From positions 1-64,000 of the forward strand of contig NZ_JAHBGE010000001.1 of the NCBI RefSeq assembly GCF_018390635.1: a stretch of DNA of 64,000 bases. The letters run 5' to 3'. Position 1 is the first letter of the stretch. Each line of letters begins with the position of its first letter. The DNA is from Ancylobacter lacus (GTDB taxonomy: Bacteria > Pseudomonadota > Alphaproteobacteria > Rhizobiales > Xanthobacteraceae). Under the pieces are notes generated by a model. That model was not told the DNA's origin. It saw only the letters and a list, made by a program, of their open reading frames with translations, and searched no databases. Below, piece after piece: positions 57,933 through 64,000 of the stretch. The position numbers and the translations under genes were made by a program.

Positions 57933-58739
57933 TCAGGCCGAGGTCGGGGAGGAGAGGGCGAACAGCCTGCCCGCATCTGGCCTCGCGTCGTTGACGCCGG
58001 CAAGCCGCAGGCAGTGCCACGCCATCGCGTGGTTCGAGGATGTGACGGGAATGCCGCTGCGGGCCTCGATGCGCGCCACCGCCTCCGCCACCCGCAGGCT
58101 GGTGCACGAGACGAACACCGCCTCCACCCCCGGCTCTGCCGCCAGCCGCTCGGCCGCGGCCTCGATGGACGGCACCGAGATCAGCGCCGCCTCGCGGTCA
58201 TCCTGGCGGTTGAAGGTCGCGCGGGCGGGAACTTCGAGGCCCCGGCTTTCGAAATAGCGCGCGAGGCCGGTATTGATGCTCGGCGCATAGGGCGTCAGAA
58301 GGCCGATGCGGCGCACGCCGAGCGCCTTGAAGGCCGCAAGCGCCGCCGTGACCGGCGTGGTGCAGGCGACGCCCGGGCGGACCTTGCGGATTTCGTCGAA
58401 CACATAGTCCTCGCCGAGCGTCATCGTCGCCGAGGTGCAGCCGAACGCCACCACGTCGATCGGCAGGCCCGGCAGGATGAGGTCCGTGCAGGGCGCGATG
58501 CGCGGGCCGATGGCGCGCAGCGTCTCGCTGGTGATATCGAAGTCGCTGAACAGCCGCGCCTCGTAGAACGCCACCCCCGGCAGGCCGAGCAAGGTGCGGA
58601 ACTCGTGCTCGAGCGTCTGGTCGGTTGCCAGCACCACGAGGCCGATGGTGGCGCGTGCGCCGATGCGCGGCGCGAGTTCGGACGGCAGGATGCCGAGATC
58701 GGTCGTGGTCTCGGCGGGAACGCGGGAGGCGGCGATCAT
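57933..58739 (-). CDS. Asp/Glu racemase-fold enzyme (maleate isomerase/EutA/AMDase group)
   Basis: A 268-aa enzyme with the two catalytic cysteines of the family in mirrored positions: FGCTSATM (about residue 98) and VSCTSLRV (about 208). Other marks: LPGLPIDVVAF, TTPVTAALAAFKALGVRRI and TSSNHAMAWHCLRLAG. The group includes maleate cis-trans isomerase, arylmalonate decarboxylase and EutA of ectoine use. No ectoine genes (eutBCDE) are nearby. Placement beside DadA favours a racemisation/isomerisation step in amino-acid use. 26 bp after the DadA stop, same strand, so probably one operon. Confidence 0.85.
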   Translation of the reverse strand: MIAASRVPAETTTDLGILPSELAPRIGARATIGLVVLATDQTLEHEFRTLLGLPGVAFYEARLFSDFDITSETLRAIGPRIAPCTDLILPGLPIDVVAFGCTSATMTLGEDYVFDEIRKVRPGVACTTPVTAALAAFKALGVRRIGLLTPYAPSINTGLARYFESRGLEVPARATFNRQDDREAALISVPSIEAAAERLAAEPGVEAVFVSCTSLRVAEAVARIEARSGIPVTSSNHAMAWHCLRLAGVNDARPDAGRLFALSSPTSA

Positions 58740-58765
58740 GAGAACTCCTGTCCGTGCGGGGGCTG

Positions 58766-60007
58766 TCAGGCGAGGAGGCCGTCCATCGGAATGGCCGGGG
58801 TGCGGCCGGCGATGAGATCGGCGGTGATGCGTGCGGAGCCGTGCGACATGGTCCAGCCGATATGGCCGTGGCCGGTGTTGAGATAGAGATTGCCGAAGCG
58901 CCGCCGCCCGAAGAAGGGCAGGTTGGTGGGCGTCATGGGCCTGAGACCCGCCCACATCTGCGCCCGCCCGTAATCCGCGCCTTCGGGATACAGCTCCTGC
59001 GTCACCCGCTTCATGAAGGCGAAGTCGGCGGGCTTGTGGCTCTTGTCGTAGCCGGCGAACTCGGCCGTTGCCGTCACCCGGAGCCGGTCGCCAAAGCGGG
59101 AGATCGCCACGAGATTATGCTCGTCCACCGCGGCAATGGTCGGTGGCAGCGGGCGGTTGCCGACCGGGATGGTGAGCGAATAGCCCTTGATCGGGTAAAT
59201 CGGCAGGTCGATGCCGATGGTGCGCGCCACCGCCGCGCTGCCGCAGCCCAGAGCCAGCACATAGGCATCGGCCTTCAGCGGGCCCCTGTCGGTGAGGACG
59301 CGCGTCACCGCGTTGCCGGAGGTCTCGATGGCGGTGAGGGTGGTTCCGGTGCGGATCTCGCCGCCGCGCCGGGTCACGATGGCGGCCAGGGCGCGGGTGA
59401 ACAGGGCGGGATCGCCGGTCTCGTCCGTCGGGCAATGGATGGCGCCGACAATGCGGTCCTGCGCGGCGGCGAGCGCCGGGTCCAGCGCGGCGACCTGCGC
59501 CCTGTCCAGCACGCGGATGAGCTGCCCGTCGGATTCGAGCAGCTTCATGTTCTGCACCCCCGCATCCAGCGCCTGCTGGGTACGGTGGAAATAGAGGATG
59601 CCGCGGTCGTTGCGGTCATACGCCACGTCTTCCCCGGCCAGCACCTCGTGCAGCACCGCCTGCGAATAGGCCGCCAGCCGGTGCTTCAGCAGGGTGTTGC
59701 GACGGGCTTTCGTGGCCGTGCATTCCATGAGAAAGCGCCACGACCAGGAATAGAGCCGCGGATCGGCGGAGAGCCGGAAGCGCAGCGCCTGATCCTTCAA
59801 CACCAGCGACTTGAGAAGCGTCATCGGTGCCTTGGGCGAGGACCAGACGAAGGAATGGCCGGGCGCGACCATGCCGGCATTGCCCCAGCTCGTCTCGTCG
59901 GCGACCTCGGCGTTGCGTTCGAGCAGAACGACATCATGGCCGTCTTTCTGCAATTGGTACGCGGTCGTGACGCCCACGACCCCGCCGCCGAGAACCATGA
60001 TCCGCAT
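58766..60007 (-). CDS. dadA: D-amino-acid dehydrogenase (DadA family)
   Basis: A 413-aa FAD enzyme: MRIMVLGGGVVGVTTAYQLQ (dinucleotide site, residues 6-12), SWGNAGMVAPGHSFVWSSP, and the C-terminal GHGHIGWTMSHGSARI. It oxidises D-amino acids to 2-oxo acids, passing electrons to the quinone pool. It is divergent from the GntR gene at 60183, its likely regulator. A start 22 codons upstream exists but has no homology. Confidence 0.92.
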   Translation of the reverse strand: MRIMVLGGGVVGVTTAYQLQKDGHDVVLLERNAEVADETSWGNAGMVAPGHSFVWSSPKAPMTLLKSLVLKDQALRFRLSADPRLYSWSWRFLMECTATKARRNTLLKHRLAAYSQAVLHEVLAGEDVAYDRNDRGILYFHRTQQALDAGVQNMKLLESDGQLIRVLDRAQVAALDPALAAAQDRIVGAIHCPTDETGDPALFTRALAAIVTRRGGEIRTGTTLTAIETSGNAVTRVLTDRGPLKADAYVLALGCGSAAVARTIGIDLPIYPIKGYSLTIPVGNRPLPPTIAAVDEHNLVAISRFGDRLRVTATAEFAGYDKSHKPADFAFMKRVTQELYPEGADYGRAQMWAGLRPMTPTNLPFFGRRRFGNLYLNTGHGHIGWTMSHGSARITADLIAGRTPAIPMDGLLA

Positions 60008-60182
60008 GCCGATGAGCCTGCCTGAAAGAGAATTCAAAAGTGAATACACATTAGGGAGCGCTCGCTGGCGCACAACGATAAAGATTGGGCATACTGCGCC
60101 TGCGAGGCGGGCAGGGGATATCCGGGACGAGCCGGGATCGTGCCTGTCTCAAGCAAGCAGTCTGGCCTCAGGGAATGGCGGA

Positions 60183-60911
60183 ATGGCCGAGCGACAGTCT
60201 TTGAGTGAGAGCCGGCTGCCGGAAGGAGCCCGGCGCGGTCGCGCCGCGGACAGCGTCGAGCGCGTTTACGCCATCATCAAGGAATGGGCGATCGAGTATC
60301 GCTTCCTGCCGGGCCAGAAGATCAACGAGGCCGAGTTGGCCAGCCAGCTCTCGGTGAGCCGAACGCCGGTGCGCGCGGCGCTGAACCGGTTGGAACGCGA
60401 CGGTTTCGTCATCAACATCCCCAATCGGGGCTTTTTCGCGCGCGAGATCAGCCCCGCCGCTGTGCGGGAGCTTTACGAGCTGCGCGCGGCGGTGGAGCGC
60501 GCGGCGTTCGTGCATGCCTGCGCCCGGGCCTCGGATGCGCAGGTGGAGGCCACAGTCGCGGCCTGGGAGGACCACGGCGACCCGCAGGACGGCGGTTCCT
60601 GGGCGCCCGTCGCCCTGGCCGACGAGGCCTTTCACATGGCACTGGTGCGGCTCTCGGGAAATGGACAGATGGTGCTGGCGGTGGAAGCGCTTTCGACGCG
60701 CATCCGGTTCTTCCGGCGGCTCGCCCTGGAAGCTCTGCCTCAGCGGGCGCAGAGCTACCGGGAGCATGCCGCCATCATCGACGCACTGCGGCGGCGCGAC
60801 GCCATCGGCGGGGCAGAGCTGCTGGAGCGACATATTACCCTCAGCGCCGAGCATGCCGCAGCGGCGGCGGGGCGGGGCATGGCCCGGATGTTGTTCGGCA
60901 GTGCCGCCTGA
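60183..60911 (+). CDS. GntR family regulator (FCD subgroup)
   Basis: A 242-aa regulator: winged helix at residues 23-90 (ERVYAIIKEWAIEYRFLPGQ, then SQLSVSRTPVRAALNRLE) and an all-helical FCD ligand domain (about 95-225, with EAFHMALVRLSGN and REHAAIIDALRRRD marking the metal/ligand site). FadR/DadR-like regulators of this type bind small acids. Divergent from dadA, 175 bp apart. Confidence 0.92.
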   Translation: MAERQSLSESRLPEGARRGRAADSVERVYAIIKEWAIEYRFLPGQKINEAELASQLSVSRTPVRAALNRLERDGFVINIPNRGFFAREISPAAVRELYELRAAVERAAFVHACARASDAQVEATVAAWEDHGDPQDGGSWAPVALADEAFHMALVRLSGNGQMVLAVEALSTRIRFFRRLALEALPQRAQSYREHAAIIDALRRRDAIGGAELLERHITLSAEHAAAAAGRGMARMLFGSAA

Positions 60912-61049
60912 TCACGCTATCGAGACGACATGACGTAGCGTTCGATCGGGCTGGCGTCTCTTCGCAATGCACACAAATAGTTCTGGCCAAAACCGATCTG
61001 ATTCGGCACGATATCGGCCGTTGTCAATAACTCTGGCGAGGACGTGGCG

Positions 61050-61259
61050 ATGGCCGCAGGCAAGTCATCCTCCAAGCCGTTGTCGCCGGGTCGTGCCCGC
61101 CATGAAGCGCGTGTGGCCGGTTGGGAAGGCCGGACCCTGCCGCGGTCTCATCCCTATGCGCACGTTCCACTTTGGACACCGTTCTGGTTCGCCTCGCTGG
61201 TCGGACGCGTGGCGGGAATGTTCTCGCGGGACTCGGCAAAGAAGAAGATCCGGGCCTGA
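61050..61259 (+). CDS. Small protein with HPYA-P-W-PFW motif
   Basis: A 69-aa protein from the ATG at 61050 (GTG at 61044 also possible). It has a basic start (GKSSSKPLSPGRARHEARV) and RSHPYAHVPLWTPFWFASL near the middle. It shares HPYA-x2-P-x-W-x-PFW-x-A with the 57-aa protein at 16729, so it is a second member of the same unknown family. No signal peptide. It stands alone between a GntR gene and a small exported protein. Confidence 0.65.
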   Translation: MAAGKSSSKPLSPGRARHEARVAGWEGRTLPRSHPYAHVPLWTPFWFASLVGRVAGMFSRDSAKKKIRA

Positions 61260-61455
61260 CCGATTCCACTGTTATGGCCGGTGCTGCTGTCGCAGCGAGA
61301 ACCCCAAGTCGCTTTCAACCCGCTTCGCCCGGTGAAGCGATGACGTTTCGTGCCGGTGGAACCCTTTCCGATTGTTGGTGGTTGTAGGTGCGAATGTGCC
61401 GATGCAAACGCGTCCCGCACATCCCGAACAACTTGAAACGACACGGAGAATCCAG

Positions 61456-61740
61456 ATGCGTAAGTTCATCCTTGCTGCTTCTACGCTCGGCATCCTGACT
61501 GTCGGTGGCGTCATGAACGCGAATGCCCAGACCTACGTGCAGCCGGCGCCGGGTTATCAGTCCGGTGCGACCGTCTACGAGGGGCGAAACACCTCTGCCC
61601 CGGGTTATCCGGCTGGCCCGGGTTACTATGACGGCGCCACCAATGGCCGCACCGACCCGACCGACAACACCATGTGGATGCAGCCCGGCGATCAGGCGAT
61701 CATCAATCAGGAGCGCGCCAATCAGCGTTCCGAGCGCTGA
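61456..61740 (+). CDS. Small exported Gly/Tyr/Pro-rich protein
   Basis: A 94-aa protein with a signal peptide (MRKFILAASTLGILTVGGVM, cleavage near ANA-Q). The mature part is low-complexity and has repeated PGY segments (APGYQSG, APGYPAGPGYYDG), then NGRTDPTDNTMWMQPGDQAI. Function unknown. The ribosome site is poor but the signal peptide supports the start. A strong terminator follows. Confidence 0.75.
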   Translation: MRKFILAASTLGILTVGGVMNANAQTYVQPAPGYQSGATVYEGRNTSAPGYPAGPGYYDGATNGRTDPTDNTMWMQPGDQAIINQERANQRSER

Positions 61741-61760
61741 TCTATCGCTGGAAGCGGATG

Positions 61761-61792
61761 AAAAGGCGGGCCCAGAGCCCGCCTTTTCTTTT
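61761..61792 (+). terminator. Intrinsic terminator after the small exported protein
   Basis: AAAAGGCGGGC (61761-61771), loop CCAGA, GCCCGCCTTTT (61777-61787), then CTTTT. An 11-bp stem with U tract, 20 bp after the stop. Confidence 0.9.
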
Positions 61793-61918
61793 GTGTGGAT
61801 GGTGTTCGATGGCGGAAGGCCCTCCACCGCACTGCACGCTCCGCCCTTGACGCGGGCGGTTCCACGTCCCTTCATCGCCTCTCCGGCGGGGCTGCCCGCA
61901 ACCGGTTCGGAGATTCCG

Positions 61919-63178
61919 ATGAACACGCATTCCGGCCTGCCCGTGGATCCGGCACCCCATGCCGAGCGCCTCGACCGCCTCGCGCAGGTGGCGGTGCATG
62001 TGGGCCTCGGTCTCGTCCCCGGTCAGGAACTTGTGATGACGGCCTCGCTGGAGGCCCTTCCGCTGGTGCGTCGCATCACGGAGCACGCCTACAAGGCGGG
62101 GGCATCGCTGGTGACGACGCTGTTTTCCGACGAGGAAGCCACCCTTCTGCGGTTCCGGCACGGCGCGGATGCCAGCTTCGACGCTGCCTCCGGCTGGCTC
62201 TATGAGGGCATGGCCGCGGCGTTCCGGGGCGGCGCGGCGCGGCTCGCCATCTCCGGCGACAACCCGACCCTGCTGTCGGCAGAAGACCCCGAGAAGGTGT
62301 CGAGGGCGAATCGCGCCCGCTCCAAGGCGTATATGCCGGCCCTGTCGCTCATCGCCGGCTTCGACATCAACTGGACCATCGTCTCCTGCGCCTCGCCGGC
62401 CTGGGCGCGTGCGATGTTCCCGGACGATCCCGAAGACATCGCCATGGCCAAGCTGTGGCATGCGATCTTTGCGGCCTCGCGCGTCGACACGCCTGATCCG
62501 GTGGAGGCCTGGCGGGCGCACAATGCGGAGCTGACCGCGCGCACCACGCTGCTGAATTCCCGGCGCTACGCGGCGCTGCATTTCCGTGGCCCCGGCACCG
62601 ACCTGACCGTCGGCCTCGCCGACGACCATGAGTGGGCCGGCGGCGCCTCCACCGCGAAGAACGGCATCGTCTGCAACGCCAACATCCCGACGGAAGAAGT
62701 CTTCACCACGCCGCATCGCCTGCGGGTGGATGGCCATGTCGCCAGCACGAAGCCGCTGGCCTATCAGGGCACGCTCATCCAGGACATCGCCGTCCGTTTC
62801 GAGGCCGGCCGCATCGTCGAGGCGCAGGCGCGCACCGGCCTCGACGTGCTGAACAAGGTGCTCGATACCGATGAAGGCTCCCGCCGGCTGGGCGAGGTCG
62901 CCCTTGTGCCGCATTCCTCGCCCATATCCCGCAGCGGGTTGCTGTTCTTCAACACGCTGTTCGATGAGAACGCTGCCAGCCACATCGCTCTCGGCCAGTC
63001 CTACAGCAAGTGCTTCATCGACGGCGCCTCGTTGACGGGCGAGGAGCTGGCGGCCCGGGGCGCCAATACCAGCCTCATCCATATCGACTGGATGATCGGC
63101 TCGGGCGAGATCGACGTGGATGGCCTGCTGGCGGATGGTTCGCGCCAGCCGGTGATGCGCCGGGGCGAGTGGGCCTGA
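61919..63178 (+). CDS. Aminopeptidase, M29 family
   Basis: A 419-aa thermophilic-aminopeptidase-type (AmpS/AmpT) metallopeptidase: LAQVAVHVGLGLVPGQELVM, LIAGFDINWTIVSCASPAWA, DLTVGLADDHEWAGGAS, NANIPTEEVFTTPH with a metal Glu, GEVALVPHSSPISRSG, ALGQSY and the C-terminal HIDWMIGSGEIDVDG with His and Asp ligands. It releases N-terminal amino acids in the cytosol. Start ATG at 61919 after a GGAG ribosome site. Confidence 0.93.
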   Translation: MNTHSGLPVDPAPHAERLDRLAQVAVHVGLGLVPGQELVMTASLEALPLVRRITEHAYKAGASLVTTLFSDEEATLLRFRHGADASFDAASGWLYEGMAAAFRGGAARLAISGDNPTLLSAEDPEKVSRANRARSKAYMPALSLIAGFDINWTIVSCASPAWARAMFPDDPEDIAMAKLWHAIFAASRVDTPDPVEAWRAHNAELTARTTLLNSRRYAALHFRGPGTDLTVGLADDHEWAGGASTAKNGIVCNANIPTEEVFTTPHRLRVDGHVASTKPLAYQGTLIQDIAVRFEAGRIVEAQARTGLDVLNKVLDTDEGSRRLGEVALVPHSSPISRSGLLFFNTLFDENAASHIALGQSYSKCFIDGASLTGEELAARGANTSLIHIDWMIGSGEIDVDGLLADGSRQPVMRRGEWA

Positions 63179-63231
63179 AGGGCCGGTCGTGCCGGGGCCG
63201 CACGCGTGCGGCGAGGGGAGAGACGTAGGTG

Positions 63232-64000
63232 ATGTGTCGCTGGCAGGCGTGGTGGAAGGGCCTCGTGCCGTTGGCCCTCCTGGCGGTGGCGGCCGTCGTC
63301 TTCGCCCGCGCCCCGCTGGAGGCGGAGCTGTCCAGCCGGGCGGACGACCTGCTGATCGAGATCGGGGAATCCTGGGCCCGTGCCAGCTTTGACGGCCGTG
63401 ACGCTCTCCTCGAGGGCGAGGCTCTCTCGGAGGAGGCGCGTATCAAGGTCCGCGCCGAGCTGGCACGGCTTTCCGGCGTGCGCATCGTGGCCGACGCGAC
63501 CACCCTTTTGCCCGAGCGGCGCCCGTTCACCTTCTCGGTGATACGCGATGGCAACAACCTCCGACTGGAAGGTTATGTGCCCTCCCGTTTCGCCCGTGCC
63601 CGCATCGTCGAATCCGCGCGCAAGATGGCGCCGGACATCAAGGTATCCGGGGAGGAGAATCTGGTGCGCGCCCGTGGCGTGCCGGCCGGCGATTTCGCCG
63701 GCGTTGTCGCGTTCGGCATGGAGCAGCTCGCGCGCATGCCGGCCGGCCGGGTCACCATTTCCGACGATGCCTTCTCGATCGAGGGCCGTGCGCCGGATTT
63801 CTCCACCTATGACGCGCTCGAGGTGACGGTCCGGACCGACCTGCCCGGCGATTTCAAGCTCGCCCGCTTCGCCGTCCTGCCGCCGACGGTATCGCCCTTC
63901 ATCTGGTCGGCGCAGCGCGAGGATGACGGCGTGCTGCTGGCGGGCTACATCCCGCTTGGCGAGGCCCGGCGCGCGCTTCTGGACGCGGTGCGCGGCGCCG
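63232..64000 (+). CDS. BON/OmpA-type envelope protein, 5' part (cut by the window edge)
   Basis: The frame opens at the ATG at 63232 (a GTG at 63229 is one codon upstream) after a ribosome site (GGGGAGAGACG). It stays open to the last base, about 256 codons. It starts MCRWQAWWKGLVPLALLAVA, one N-terminal membrane anchor (residues 8-25), followed by a soluble chain with repeated BON-like units (SRADDLLIEIGESWARASFD, then VIRDGNNLRLEGYVPSRFAR). Relatives often end in an OmpA-type peptidoglycan-binding domain, which would lie beyond the window. It is probably an envelope protein. The family call is tentative. Confidence 0.7.
   Translation, partial: MCRWQAWWKGLVPLALLAVAAVVFARAPLEAELSSRADDLLIEIGESWARASFDGRDALLEGEALSEEARIKVRAELARLSGVRIVADATTLLPERRPFTFSVIRDGNNLRLEGYVPSRFARARIVESARKMAPDIKVSGEENLVRARGVPAGDFAGVVAFGMEQLARMPAGRVTISDDAFSIEGRAPDFSTYDALEVTVRTDLPGDFKLARFAVLPPTVSPFIWSAQREDDGVLLAGYIPLGEARRALLDAVRGA

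Noticed and set aside
57933-58739. EutA of an ectoine utilisation operon
   Set aside because: The other eut genes (eutB, eutC, eutD, eutE) and an ectoine importer are absent, so only the broader racemase-fold family is claimed.
1-64000. CRISPR array, rRNA operon, replication origin or intact insertion sequence
   Set aside because: No regular direct repeats with spacers, no rRNA-like sequence, no DnaA-box cluster and no transposase with terminal repeats were seen.

Overview
This is a 64 kb piece of a GC-rich (about two thirds G+C by eye) alphaproteobacterial chromosome. The gene families point to the order Hyphomicrobiales (Rhizobiales), perhaps a Xanthobacteraceae member related to Ancylobacter or Starkeya. 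The clues are a paired cold-shock-domain protein followed by a DUF192 gene and an ETC complex I (NDUFS4-like) gene between tRNA genes, OxlT, and many ABC importers beside catabolic operons. The genus is an inference from family resemblance; no 16S or marker alignment was possible. No CRISPR array, rRNA operon or intact transposase was seen.

Layout. (1) 1-4980 is a decaying genomic island abutting the 3' end of a tRNA-Ser(GCT) gene. It holds an orphan type I HsdS, a C-terminal scrap of HsdM, a MazE-like antitoxin with a palindromic operator, and a MazF start fused in frame to a headless serine recombinase that also carries an in-frame amber codon. (2) 5450-13641 holds gabD, an OxlT-like antiporter and a four-gene minus-strand operon: ureohydrolase, nitrilase-type amidase, GGDEF diguanylate cyclase and FAD amino-acid 2-monooxygenase. 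With GabD these enzymes fit the arginine 2-monooxygenase route: arginine to 4-guanidinobutyramide to 4-guanidinobutyrate to GABA to succinate. (3) 13728-16902 holds membrane and small proteins. (4) 16934-25112 holds a triple-RidA protein divergent from a gamma-glutamyltransferase, a polar amino-acid ABC importer, an NtaA/SnaA/DszA-type flavin monooxygenase and a LuxR regulator. This resembles salvage of glutathione or cysteine S-conjugates. (5) 26730-36971 holds a LysR regulator divergent from a nine-gene catabolic operon: an Lsr/Rbs-type importer, polysaccharide-deacetylase-fold hydrolase, aspartate-dehydrogenase-like protein, SDR, RraA-like protein and amidase. Its substrate is unknown. (6) 37063-45258 is a sulfur-scavenging operon (msuE, sfnG, a complete branched-chain-type ABC importer, sfnB). 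(7) 45462-51214 is a tetronate (threonate/erythronate) operon (MFS, ltnD, otnI, otnK) with a divergent LacI regulator and two operator copies between them. (8) 51483-56714 is a conserved housekeeping stretch with tRNA-Glu, tRNA-Arg and tRNA-Pro. (9) 56823-60911 is a D-amino-acid type cluster (DMT exporter, Asp/Glu-racemase-fold enzyme, DadA, divergent GntR). (10) 61050-64000 holds small proteins, an M29 aminopeptidase and the start of a BON/OmpA-like gene cut by the window edge.

Most of the window is accessory catabolism made of importer, enzymes and local regulator in compact operons, many with ATGA/GTGA stop-start overlaps. Two separate blocks (4 and 6) look like organosulfur scavenging. 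The least understood parts are the nine-gene LysR-controlled operon, the triple-RidA/GGT/monooxygenase block, the diguanylate cyclase inside the putative arginine operon, and a pair of tiny proteins sharing an HPYA..P.W.PFW motif.
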